The translations under genes were made by a program, and so were the position numbers. The notes below the pieces were generated by a model that did not search any database, was not told where the DNA came from, and was given only the letters and a program-made list of their open reading frames with translations. A stretch of DNA of 64,000 nucleotides. Source: Pteria penguin. Taxonomy: Eukaryota; Mollusca; Bivalvia; Pterioida; Pteriidae. Where the stretch lies: positions 65,220,306 through 65,284,305 of the forward strand of contig CM068583.1 in assembly GCA_035048485.1 (NCBI GenBank), read 5' to 3'. Positions 33,706-46,005 of the stretch are shown here, piece after piece (within the stretch, counting starts at the first letter, position 1; the number at the start of each line of letters is the position of its first letter).

Positions 33706-35000
33706 GAGTTATCTGAGCTATAGAAAACAAAAAGTGATTCTAAACAACTATGAATCAAGCTCAATCCAAACAAAAGCTGGGGTTCCTCAAGGGTCAATCT
33801 TGGGACCATTATTATTTTGGATATTTATTAATGACATTGTAACTGAAGTTTCATGCAACATAAAAATATTTGCTGACGGCACATCGATATACACCACAAC
33901 AGACAACCCACAACAAGATGCTATAACACTTAACACAAACTTTGACAAGACACAAATGGGCTGAAAATAGCGAGTAAGTTTCAACCCACAAAAACAGAGA
34001 GTCTTCTCATATCCAAAAAACAAATCCCTGTAACCCATCCTACCCTCTCCATGAACAACGCCCCAATAAAAGAAATTACAAATCACAAACACCTTTGACT
34101 AACATTTAATAACACTCTACATTGGGGTACTCATATTGATGACATCATTACAATAGCAAAAACAAAACTCAAGATATTACGCTCACTAAAATTTAAATTA
34201 AACAGAAAAACCCTCGAAAATATGTACTTTTTCTTTTGTCAGACCATTACTAGAATATGCAGACATAATATGGGATAATTGGCCCAACTATTACAGAGAC
34301 AAAATTGAAAAAATAAATATTGAAGCTGCCAGAGTTGTATCCGGTGCTATAAAGCTAGTTAGCCTCAGTTTACTATACAAGGAAACTGGCTGGGTTACCT
34401 TCGAAAAACGAAGAGAACAGCACAAACTAATACAGTTCTTTAAAATAACAAAGTGGTATTCTCCAACATACTTACACAACTTTATTCCACAAAGTCACGC
34501 AACAGTACACGGCCACAATACAAGAAACGCACATCAGATAATCAACATACAATGCTCTACTACTTACCATTACAACAGCTTCCTCCCATCTACTATCCGA
34601 TTGTGGAACACTCTTCCACCACATATTCAAAATGTTAATTTCATCAGTAAATTTAAACAATATCTAAATCACACACATATTAATCTAGTACAAAACACTT
34701 CTATATCGGTAATCGCTGGGCCCAAATACAACATGCACGACTACGAATGTGCTGTAGCTCACTCAAACATCATCTATTTCTTAAAAATATTGAACCCGAC
34801 CCATTCTGCTCTTGTGGCGCTATGGAAACTACAACCCATTATCTCTTAAAATGTAGAAAGTATGACCTCCAAAGAAATATACTATCACAAAAGATTGGCA
34901 GACCACTGACACTGAATTTACTCCTATACGGAGATCCAAAAGTAAACGATTTAACTAAATATGCTCAACAATACGTACATTCCCTTTCTAAGTGATACAA
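33706..35000 (+). pseudogene. Plus-strand LINE, 3' part (RT palm to C-terminus)
   Basis: Continues the LINE interrupted at 26,410. [39 protein letters not shown] and [14 protein letters not shown] (FADD degraded to FADG) come first. Frame changes follow, then LLEYADIIWDNWPNYYRD, LYKETGWVTFEKRREQHKL, NSFLPSTIRLWNTLPPHIQN and finally CSCGAMETTTHYLLKCRKY, ending at TGA 34,993-34,995. Several frameshifts and the FADG change show it is inactive, yet it kept a full-length 3' end. Confidence 0.85.
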
Positions 35001-35796
35001 GAAATTGGCTACTTTTTCAAAGTCGTAGATAAAGGCATGAATAAAGAGAAATCACACAATCTATCAATTTCAAATTTATTTATGTATATATAGTTGCAAA
35101 CTGTTTGTATGTGCATACATAGTATGTACGTATGCATCTATTTGTTATTGTATATATGAATATGTATGTTTGTATATGTGTACGCATGTACATGTATATC
35201 ATTTCTACCTTTCAAACCAATCTCTGACACACCTCCACCCACCCCACCCTTATCGGCACCTCAGTTTCTTCTTCAAGCTTCTCTGTCTTTAATTTGTTTC
35301 ATTTTTGCCTCAGTTATTTTTTTCACTTATCATACTTTTTCATCATTTTATAATAATTGATGTGAACAGATTATACTAAAATTTCACAAGCGACTACTCA
35401 ATGTGCTTTATATTTTTAAATAGGATATAATTTAGATATAAGCATTTAATGCTTGTTTACAAATCCTTATTATGCATTGTATATATTGCTATGTGTTGAT
35501 GTGTATATATAATAAATATGAAACCAAGAGTCTTTCAATGAAATTATTGAATAGATACAAAGATATCTATCTATTAGATAACTTTACATCAAATCATCAT
35601 ATTAGTTACGGACAGTTTGATCGGCGAGACACTCTGACAAGGCACTGTGTTTCTGTCAGTATTTCTTTGGTAAGAATAAGTAGCTATATGCATAAATTAT
35701 TGTAAACTTAATTTATCTCTAAACTTTTAGGTCTCTGCCGCAACTCACCCTCAATCCGTCAGAACAAACTACTTTTATTTACTAACACATAATTCA
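35001..35796. other. LINE 3' flank and AT-rich spacer, no gene
   Basis: Rich in tgtatgtatatg-type sequence near 35,080-35,200. No supportable exon. Confidence 0.4.
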
Positions 35797-35814
35797 TTGA
35801 TAGACAAGATTATG

Positions 35815-36222
35815 GGCCAAACTTGGCCCGATATAAATACATCTCACTCCGTCAACTGGCCCGATATAAATACATCTCACTCCGCCAACTGGCCCGATAT
35901 AAATACATCTCACTCCGCCAACTGGCCCGATATAAATACATCTCACTCCGTCAACTGGCCCGATATAAATACATCTCACTCCGTCAACTGGCCCGATATA
36001 AATACATCTCACTCCGTTAACTGGCCCGATATAAATACATCACACTCCGTCAACTGGCCCGATATAAATACATCTCACACTGTCAACTGGCCCGATATAA
36101 ATACATCTCACTCCGTCAACTGGCCCGATATAAATACATCTCACTCCGTCAACTGGCCCGACATAAATACATCTCACTCCGTCAACTGGCCCGATATAAA
36201 TACATCTCACTCCGTCAACTGC
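35815..36222. repeat. 33-bp minisatellite, ~12 copies
   Basis: The unit contains ggcccgatataaatacatct and cactccgtcaact. The period is divisible by three, so an 11-residue repeat (NWPDINTSHSV) is open on plus within a 182-codon frame starting at 35,797; other frames and the minus strand are open as well. Copies differ by mostly single substitutions and the array is probably not translated. Confidence 0.9.
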
Positions 36223-37036
36223 ACAATTACGTTATACAAACATCAAATGTCAATATGCTGTCACCACATTTATCTTTCTCTGAATTCATATTCAATTTTT
36301 GTACATTTAATATTTTTATTTGTATTCCAATATAATCTATATTAGATTTTCTATTTAATTTTTATATTCAGATAAATAAAATGAGTGAGAAAATAAACAC
36401 AAGACCTCAAATACTTCTAATGATATAGAAATATTTCATATTTGCTTTTTTATGTCTCTTTGTTGCACAAGTTTTTATCTACTGAGCTGGATTCAATGAT
36501 GTTTTAATTATAAATACCTTCATGTATTTGAATCAGGTACAAGAAAGGACAAAACATCACACAAATTGTTTGTATGCTATTTTATTTACCATCACTTTCA
36601 TAAATCATCAATTGATACAGAGAACTTAGAGTACATACATATCAACCAGGAAGACCCAAGTACACGTCAAAATCTGAGTGATAAGTATTGTTATAAATAA
36701 TTCATTTGTCGCAATCTAAAGAATAAATTATGTTATACATCATTTCCAATTAATCATACCATCTGCACGGATTTCAAAGAGCATAAATAAATATACATAC
36801 ATTATTATGATGAGTGAGAGCAACACAACGCAACGATAATAAATACATATGCATTAAAAAAAATCCCACAATCAAACAAGAACAAAACGAAAAAAAAAAA
36901 AAATGAAAATGAAAATGTGATAGGATGTATAGTAAAGTTTCCAATTCTACTAGAAGTGACATTTTTATGAATTGTTTGAGCAAATTATGACAAAGAAAAC
37001 GTGGTCAGTTTTAACAGAGTGATACTCTTTGATACG
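36223..37036. other. Spacer including presumed 3' UTR of the AA15 gene
   Basis: No gene. On minus, AATAAA (TTTATT at 36,581-36,586 on plus) lies about 450 bp after the AA15 gene stop and is a possible polyadenylation signal. Confidence 0.35.
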
Positions 37037-40000
37037 TTATGTCCTACGGAAAACGGCTCCAAACGGTATTTTTATATGTGCATACTTACTCCATTCCTTC
37101 CCAGAGTGCATTGGTTGCCTTGTTGGAATGATTTGTGGTTTTTCAGTTGTTGGGTTTATATCATTACTAGGTGTCTTCAGTTTAAAACGTTTAGGGGCCA
37201 TTCCCTGTTGTATCCGTGTATGTTGTACATAATCGTTCATATTGACATCTGGATTATGATGTTTAGATTTGGCAGCAAATTGAACTTGTTCGTTATATGT
37301 AAGATCTCGAAATTTTGACAACAATCTCTTCAACATTGGTTTTGATATTTTCTTAGTGAGATACAATTTCATTAACTTTTTTGTCCAATCATTGATTAAC
37401 TTAGCTCCTTCTAAAGAATGAGGGCTGATGACATTGAAATCATTGTTATAAATATCCGTCTGAAGTATACCAGATTGAAGACTTGCTGTCAATTCATCTG
37501 GTAAGTTAAATGCAAGTTGTAAAGTGTCATTTTTCTTATTTTGAAATGTTTTGTCTCCTTTGACCGATATTTCTCGTGTTGTTTGTTTTCGGAATTGACC
37601 GCTCCATAAATTATCCATTTGCTGACGTCTCAATTCTTGTAACTGTTTCAGCGCACGTTTGATGCTTTGTTCAGAGCGTAAATCCGGTGGATTTGGAGTG
37701 ATAAGAATGAGATTACTTCCAATGACTGTTTGCTCGGGCAGGTCTCCAAACCCAGATATACCAGGTCTTGGTACAGGGATTCCATTGCTCCATGGCCACA
37801 TCACATGCGACATTGTCTCTTTATTAGGAGACGAGACACTTTGATTGGAAACGCTCATATCGTGTACAATAGATGGTGGTTTTTTATTTTGAGTATTGAA
37901 AGATACTTTGTGATGATTGCGTACTCTTTCTTTTTGTTTCATGTTCCGGTGATTCTGCATTCGTTGTTGATAAAGACGCCACTGTTCACCTTGACGACGT
38001 CTTTGTTCCTTTGCCCAGGTGTCATAATGGTTTTGAATGGATTGTGTACCTCCAATTTGCTGAATTTTATTATTATATATTTGCTGTTGTTGGGTAAGTG
38101 TGGATTGCTGATGTTTATCATTTATATCCCTTTGAATGTTAATTTGGTCATGTATCTGTTGCTTGCGAACATCACTAATAACTTCTGATGTCTTTGCTGT
38201 TTCTTGTTCTAATTTCCTCTGATTTTGAATTTGCATTTTTTGCCATTTAATATTATTTTGCTGGACATCCAATTGTGATTGCATGAGAACCTCTTCTCTT
38301 TGTCTCCAATGTGCATTGATTCTTCGTTGTCCGTCTATTTGACCTTGAAGAAGCTCCATATTCATTCTGTGTGCTTCAGTATTGACCTTCTTAGATTGCA
38401 TGGTCGAAAGGGGTTGACCATTGTTTGGCTTGGTTGTTCTTGGAATCTGAGGTAAAGCTGGTGTAGACTGACCAATGGTCGCCTTGATTGGTTTTTTGTT
38501 GTGACGTATGGTTGTTGAAGATTTGATATCGTTTGACTTCGTTGATCTCTGGATTTGAGGTTTTACTGGCATATTTTGTACATCGTTCGTCTTGATTGGG
38601 GTAAGGAATTCAGGTTGATTTAAAAAGTTGATTGAGAGCGGATCATCTACTGTCGGTAGCTGATTGGCTTCCCAGTCAATGTTATCAGTGAAGGCAACAT
38701 CCATCGGATGTATGCTGAGGTCGATTATCTCAGCCTCTTGATGCGTTCCACCGGACCCGATACTGATATCAGCACAGTTCCTAAATTCTTCTTGCACCCC
38801 GCATCCTAAGCAGCTTTTTCCACCAATATCTCTCCCCCAGCTATTTCCTGCATGTTAAAAAGGAATATTTTATCATATAAACAAAGTCTAAGTAATGTGT
38901 TATCGAATTACAGGTTTAGAAATTTTATATTTAAAATTCCGGACGCCTTGTTATTCCACTGATCTGTGATAACCCCCTTCCCCCATCCCCTACCTGTTAT
39001 GTGCAGTTTTGTACAATATTATAGTAGTCAAGATTTCTACCTCAGTACCGTATTTTAGTATTTTATCTACAATTACATGTAATTACAATGTTTTGCTCTT
39101 CCTTACGATTATTCATCTTTAAAAGGTAAATTATATTCAAATGCATATGTTTTAAAAGGGACTATTACGGAAATGCATGCGATACATCGGGTTCTTCGAG
39201 AAGATTTATCTTTGACCTTTTCATTTGATGTAACGCCCATGTCATTATTGTAAGATGTATTACCAGTACGATTTTCAGATAAAATGTCTAAGTTTGTAAT
39301 TGCTTGTAAATAAAACTGTCAAATACGTTTAATAGTTCTCTTTTATATTTATAGCATGCCGTAAACATTATTTCACTCTATGAAATTAACCTACGAGTAT
39401 CATTATGTTTTATATACATACATAGGTATCATATTTCTTTGTCTAGAACTATTCATACTCATTGTCAAAACAACAAAAATTACATAATTCGTTCACAGAA
39501 AAAAAGGTATTTTATCACATTTTATCATATTAGTTACTGTCATTTCTTGTAAAAGTTCTGTAACACCATGCATTAAGACCAATTTCGGAGAAATGATTCT
39601 ATAATATTTATTTAAGGTATATGTAAAATAAGTCTGATTTTCAAGATATTTCACTATTTAAAACCGTAGTATACCTGTGCGATATCGCCATTGCAGGACA
39701 CACTGTGTACATTTCATGCCTTTTGGTAAAATCAATGTTAGCTCATAGTCCCTCCGAAATGGCTCTGTTAATCTGAATTTCGTAGGATCATCTGGCGACG
39801 CCTCCTGTATTCGCAGAAGATTCCTATTTAAACAAGCCTGGGATACCGGAGTTGTAGGATCATTATGTGGGCATATACGGAATTCGAAATGACCTTTATG
39901 GTAGGCAGTTATTTTCACTTTTGTTTTCAATTGCGTGGATCCATCTGGCAGTGACCTAGATACCAAACCTATGCCATATTTTCCGCCTGCTTCGTTATGT

Positions 40001-40987
40001 CTTGGGCCTTCAAAAGCATCTCCACAAGGTCCACAAAGTCCACCCAACCGCTGTATCTCCTACGATCAAATAAAGTCCAATTAATATTCCCTTTCTGATG
40101 CTAAAATAAGTTATCACAAACAAAGATCGTATGATAAAGGTATATGGTGTCCTGAAAAGAATATAAGATTACATCACTGAATCACATGCTATAGGTGCCT
40201 CTTCTGTTATGTGCTAAAATAGGAAAATAACTGAATCTTTGCCATTGATCACAGACACGCAGTACAGAGTATATTCAATGACTCATAAAATAAGAAAATA
40301 GACCATGTGCCGAGTGGGGAAAGCGTCTCTTGTAAGATGTGAAACCAGGCGCCGGGAGGAATGAACGTCTCCTGTCAGAGATGAGACCAGATGCCGGGAG
40401 GGGTCAACGTCTACTGTCAAAGGTGAGACCAGGTGCTTGGAGAAGTGAAAGTCTCCTGTCAGAGATGAGACGAAATGCTTGGAGGAGTGAACGTCTCCTA
40501 TCAGAAATGAGACCAGGTGCCGGGAGGAGTCAACGTCTCCTGTCAGAGGTTTGACCAAGTGTCAGGAGGAGTCAAAGTCTCCTGTCAGAGGTGAGACCAG
40601 GTGTCGGGAGTAGTCAACGTCTCCTGTCAGAGGTGAGACCCAATGCCGGGAGGAGTCAACGTCTCCTGTTTGGCTAACACCAGAAATGAATGCCTGATGC
40701 AAAGACATCTTAATATGATATGAATGACCGTGCCGCAGTTACACATCATAACCAGGATATAAGAACATAAGTCAAAACATTTAATAGGTATTTCGTGAGA
40801 CGATACAAATGCTTACCCCTCTGCCTCCACAAAATAGTTCATTGTCGTTGTAATTGGTTTTGACTTTGGGATTGCCTCTGAATTTAGGATCTCTCCATAG
40901 CGACGAACGAGATGGAGGGTCCACCATATAGCCATGTTGGAAACTATTGTGTACATTGATCAGCACCAAGAGAATTCGCAGAAGCAT
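37037..40987 (-). CDS. AA15-type lytic polysaccharide monooxygenase with long Gln-rich tail, 3 exons, 788 aa
   Basis: Exon 1 is 40987-40817, exon 2 is 40059-39675, exon 3 is 38847-37037. Donors are gtaagc and gtatac, acceptors gatcgtag and acatgcag, and all phases match. Residues 1-17 (MLLRILLVLINVHNSFQ) are a signal peptide; cleavage exposes His18 (HGYMVDPPSR), the first ligand of the copper histidine brace. The second is His111 in AYHKGHFEFRICP. Other AA15 hallmarks are NDNELFCGG, CGPCGDAF, NEAGGKYG, CTQCVLQWRYRTGNSWG and CLGCGVQEEFRNCADISI (ends about 215). AA15 enzymes oxidatively cleave chitin or cellulose. The 570-residue tail is unusual: Pro/Thr-rich, then a Gln-rich coiled-coil-like stretch (about 345-480), then Lys/Gln-rich sequence with no recognised domain. 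Likely extracellular, perhaps shell or cuticle related (inference). Confidence 0.88.
38848..39674 (-). other. AA15 gene intron 2
   Basis: Non-coding; donor gtatac at 39,674, acceptor acatgcag at 38,848. No repeat recognised. Confidence 0.75.
40319..40672. repeat. 42-bp minisatellite in AA15 gene intron 1
   Basis: About 8 copies of a unit containing caacgtctcctgtcagaggt and gagaccaggtgccgggagga. It is divisible by three, which leaves spurious open frames on both strands. It lies wholly within intron 1 (40,816-40,060). Confidence 0.9.
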
Positions 40988-41040
40988 GTTATCTCCTCTG
41001 CAGCGATTTTCGAATATGTTCTGTTTCGACCGACTTTGAA

Positions 41041-41061
41041 TTTATATTGAAAATGACGTCA
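41041..41061 (-). promoter_or_regulatory. Putative AA15 core promoter: CRE plus TATA box
   Basis: On minus, the palindromic CRE core TGACGTCA (41,061-41,054) is followed 6 bp later by ATATAAA (41,047-41,041). The start codon is about 55 bp further on, leaving room for a short 5' leader. Spacing fits a TATA-type promoter; it is only motif-based. Confidence 0.45.
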
Positions 41062-41069
41062 CAGTTTTA

Positions 41070-41904
41070 TGAAATAATTTCAGACGGTTGACACTCACGT
41101 TCGATGGAATTTACATGTCATTCATAAAACTCATTATTCCCAAAGTTATGTGCATTCGTAATCAATGATTCTGTTTTTAAACACTGTGGCCTTTGAAAGG
41201 TATGCTCAATCTGTAGAAGAAAGACATAATCGCATTGTTTAATCAATGATAATGATTGATACCTATAACGATTATTGATGAATCATTTCGGGACTATATA
41301 TATATTTGTATATAGGTATGTCTCATCTTATTATATCACGTTACTTTATTCAGTTAGTAAGAATACAAATTTTCATAAACAACCAATTCAAATCAGATCA
41401 GATGTTGAATGACAAAGTTAATAAACTATGTGATATATATTGTATTGTATTGTATTGTTTATCAAAAGCTATGCAGCTAATAGATATCCAAATATATAAT
41501 AAGGAACACTAATATAATGTCAAGATCCACATATTAAATGGTTGGTTGACTGGTGTTTGACGTCGCTTTTAACAATGTTTCAGTTATATCGCGACTGATT
41601 TTGATATTGAATGGATATATCATATCAAATGCAAAATATAAATATGTTTATATATAACTATGAATTATGACTTTTAAAAATACTTCTAATTTTAAAAGCA
41701 CACTTTAGAAATTAACCAAAATTACAAAGTTCCTTTGTGTTATTGGAACTCAGAAGTTGAACTAATTTGAAGACGGAGGGTCTTCTAAAATAATAAATTT
41801 TTTTTCAAGTACATAATTCATTTTAATCATTGATTTTGACCAAAATACAAACTTTTGACAAAGTTCTTTTTTTTTAAAGTGACAATTCTTTATAGAATAA
41901 AAAT

Positions 41905-41940
<36 letters not shown>

Positions 41941-43010
41941 CATTATAAATCTTCATGCATTAATCGATGCTACTTACTTGTAAACTTTTGAGTTGTTTTA
42001 GATATTTCCATTCAATTCAGAATAAAATATAGCAGGATAAACTTTGTACCTTTCTAATATGATTACGGTTGAATCACCTAAAGATGTTTTACCTTGCCCT
42101 GCGCGGATCTGGACAAGTCAGACAAATGTGAGTGTTTTATATATTTTCCTTTATTTTTGTCGATGCAACTTTTATTTTTAATTCTACGTCTTATTCGACA
42201 CTGACGCTATGCCTGTGACGTAGCATAATGTATCATTTCCTAGGGACGTGAATCTGTCAAAAGGTCAACGAAGCGTGGGTCAAAAGACGTCACACAATAT
42301 CAACCGGTAACACGAGTTTAAGGTTTATTCTCACTTCCCAGACTACTATATTTAAATTAACTTCTATTACGGCATGTTTTATGGCGTAAAAAAGTAAATA
42401 GATTGAAATAGAAATAAAAAAGAAACATCAGTGTGTGTGACGCAATATTTTACCTGTATTAAGAATACCTCATAACTTTATCGAGAAGACCCAATATCAG
42501 CATACAGAATTACGATTTAACTTTGCTGAATTTATTTTAAATAACATTGTTGTTTACACACTCTGTTGTGTATAATTTGAAAATATCATCTTTTATCTAA
42601 ATCGGTACGTCGGATAAGGAAATACTGTTCAATGTTTATTTCTACTTTGTGTGAAACACGTGCATGTTCTGGTAGAGGTAAATCAGTGTGGTATGTTAAT
42701 GTACATTATAGAAAGACAGCTCTTTTTATTATGGTGAAACATCATTGTAGGAATGAACTTGAAATATCTTCCTTTTTCAGCTTGATTCAAAAATAAAACT
42801 GATAAAACAGTATAATGACGCAATAATTGTCAGTCTTTGTATGTTAACATTGATCTGTTACAGGTATTATATGCAAATGCCATGACAAGAATTTAGTAAA
42901 GAATTAACTTATTTATAAACAAATGAAATAACAATAGTTTAGAAAAGAAATTATAAATATTTTTTCGTCGGATTCCAAAATAGTGAAACGCCTTCATTAT
43001 CGACAAAATG
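41070..43010. other. Intergenic AT-rich sequence, no gene
   Basis: Contains an (AT)n microsatellite at about 41,911-41,938. Open frames are short and AT-driven; no supportable exon. Confidence 0.45.
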
Positions 43011-43019
43011 CTCCGAATA

Positions 43020-45205
43020 TCATAAAAGACAGTAAGTCTTGTATTGGGCCTTTCTACAGCCTTATATAGACTTTTACTTGAACGTTGTTCGCTGACTAAC
43101 ATGACGGTGGGGATATGATGGGCCATGTTGAAACTTCTCAGTGGAGACATGGTCCTGAACCTCGTCCCTTCTGACTGTTAGTCGGGACTCCTACAGATCA
43201 AGGATCTGACTTCATCTCCAGATAGGCAAAACACGGTTTACTCATGTTGATGTCATTAAATAGATTTTTGGTATTTTGGTTTTACTCTGCATTACTATAC
43301 GTGTTTATATCTTCATGACCTATCAACTTGAGAAATTTGTTTATCATTGCTCTCTATATGGACGACTATTTATACATTTTTATACGCCCGTCTTAACACG
43401 GGGCGTATTATGTTATGTCCGTCCAGCGTCCAGTGTCGGTGTCCGGCGTCCAGCGTCCGGTATAAGCTTGTCCGGACTATTACTTCTTTACCTGTACATG
43501 GATTTCAATAGATTTCAACAGAGGAGGTGGCATTTCGATTTTGAGCAAATTCTGTTTTATGGAACTTGGATTTTATTTTTATTATGATAAGATGATGAAA
43601 TGCTATGTAACGCGATAACTTAAGTGAACGTCAGTTGCTTTTCATGAATCATATACAGAATGCTTTAAAAATAGTAAAGGGGAAGCCACCTTTCAGTTTT
43701 GGGCAAATTCCATTTTGTTGTTACAGAGTAATGGGACTTGGATCCCTCTTTTTGGATTTAAATATTTCATAAAAGTATTACCAAAGAGATCCATGTTTGG
43801 GGGTAATAAAATCATACGTTCACATTGATCCCGTCCAAAGTAAGCAACGAGCGTATTAAGGCATGCTAGGCATTGCTGTTGTTAAATGTGTGTCCTTTGG
43901 GCCCTTTGATTATAGTGCTTTTGTGGTGAGTGGGAAGGTGAACCCGTAAACCGGTTAGCCACTCTAATTAATTGACTACTTCCATATCAGTTGCCCGTCC
44001 CAGGTCGGTATCGCAACTGTACGTCATTCAAAAGTTGTTTTCTTTTGCTTTTGTTTTTGCTTCTTCTTTTTTTTTGGGGGGGGGGGGTGTTGAAGAACGA
44101 TGATGCTCTTCAACGTTAAAATTAAGAATGATCATTCTAAACTCGTCTTCTCAAGAAGAATGAAAGTATTACAGTTTGTGAAATGAATATAAAAGCATTC
44201 TCAATACCTTTCATGGATAACTATATGGTGCTTTGGTACTGAATACACTTCTGCTGTCTCTACTTGGTGACTATGAAGTTTGGATCAAGATATCGACATA
44301 GCGCCATCACACAGGAAATATGAAGCATTTATATTAAGTATTAACTTTCTGGGATCAGGCATATAAAATCTATGGGTCAGAAAAGAATTACACCAAAGTC
44401 CGCAGTGACCTAGACCTTTGAATTATGACTTTGGTTCAAAGTAATGAGGAAACGCTTTCTATAAGGATCAATTCTACAAAATATGAAATTAATTCCATAA
44501 GGCATGTAGAAAATATTGGCTGGACAAATTGTAACAAACGGAGAGACTGACGAAAATCGCCCTAATATTATACATCCCGTCAAAATACTGGCATATAAAA
44601 GAGAAGACAGAAGACACCTAACCATGCTGTAAGACACAAATCACCAAGGACATGCACATAAAACATGGATAATAGTTTAATAAACACAGAAAACGACATT
44701 ACAAATATATTCGATTGTACTGCAGTTAGGAAACCAACTTAGTACGGTCAATTAGAGTAACAAACGTCACTCAATTGGTGTGGTTAACCGGTTTACGGGC
44801 GCCCACCATCCCATTCACCGAAAAAGCAGCATAATCAAAGACCACACACTTGAAGATTTACACATAATCCTCCATATAGAGAACAAAGATCATCAGGTTT
44901 CTCAAGACGAGAGGTCATAAAATGTTCACAGCAAAAGTTCATGGAATGATATGGTAATATCAAAAATATGTAAGGCGACATCAACATAAGTAAACTGTGC
45001 TCTTCTCGTCTGTCAGCGAGATCAGATCCTTGATCTGTAGGAGTCCCTAACAGGAGTAACTAACAGTCAGAGGGGAGGAGGCTTAGGACATTGTCTCCTC
45101 TGAAAAGGTTTGGGCCAGGCCCGCTATAGATTGCAACATGCAACGTTCAAGTAAAAGTCTGCATAGGGCTGTAGAGGGACGCAATACTAGACTTACAGTC
45201 TAAAA
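43020..45205. mobile_element. Palindromic element, ~450-bp inverted arms
   Basis: The left arm (about 43,028-43,385, then 43,890-43,975) and right arm (about 44,750-45,205) are diverged inverted copies. Shared blocks include cagatcaaggatctga, gacttttacttgaacgttg, gtttactcatgttgatgtc, ctctatatggacgac and gtaaaccggttagcc. The arms are about 80% alike by eye. The loop (43,976-44,745) has no gene. Confidence 0.7.
43386..43890. mobile_element. Dispersed repeat inserted in the left arm
   Basis: About 500 bp absent from the right arm. It starts near atacgcccgtcttaacacgg and ends near caacgagcgtattaaggcat, with a cgtccagcgtccggtgtccgg-like stretch. It resembles a common molluscan dispersed repeat (recollection). 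Its length explains why the two halves of the palindrome have different midpoints. Confidence 0.55.
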
Positions 45206-46005
45206 CCAATCTAAGAACATACCTATCCACATAGAAAATATTTTGAGTTTTAGAATAGTTTGCAAACTTTCAGTAATTTTTAATTTGAACATTTCGGGTT
45301 ATTAGAGTTGAACTGAAACTTGGCCGGTGATATATGTAAACATCTTTAGATAATATAGATATGAGTTGAAACCCAGTTTATTGGGCCAGTGAAGGACCAA
45401 AGGAATTTGTAGTTTAAGGTACTGAAAATAGATTAGACTGTCGTTAAAACACAAACCATTCTTCCTGGTACAGTTTAATTCTGAATATGTTCAAACTCAA
45501 GGATAAGGATGAGTTCACAGTATAAATGAAGAATTTCAGTAATATAAGACCAATAAGCAAATTCTTACATAATACAGACGCAATCCATCTTAAGGCCATG
45601 GATGGCAAGGCCAGATATTCACATAAATGATTTTTAAATTCTTTTCAAAACATTAAATTGAGTTTTTCTTAAGGTTATATGATCAATAGGCGTATTTATC
45701 GGTTAATGAATCGAACCTTACCACATATCGTAAATAAAGTGTAATCAAATGACACACATAACCAATTACGTAAAGTATGGAGACTTTTGAAAAAAAATTA
45801 ATGGATGTTATTCAGATCCTTTGTATTAATTCGGAAAACACAGTGCACATCATAATGTGCCAAGGTGAATTTCTGGACGCAGATTCGACGATGATCTAAT
45901 ATACAAAGATAGAAGAGTCCAAGATTCCGACAGCTTACTCTCATCGGTGAAAAAAGTATAGGTATTTGAAATTAATAGTATGGTCCTGAGATTCTCACAT
46001 AGACA
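45206..46005. other. Spacer, no gene
   Basis: AT-rich with no supportable exon; it leads into the satellite. Confidence 0.45.

Noticed and set aside
37659..38188. Plus-strand frames of 61 and 152 codons
   Set aside because: Antisense shadows of the AA15 gene's last exon.
40283..40558. Frames of 71-91 codons on both strands
   Set aside because: 42-bp minisatellite inside AA15 intron 1.
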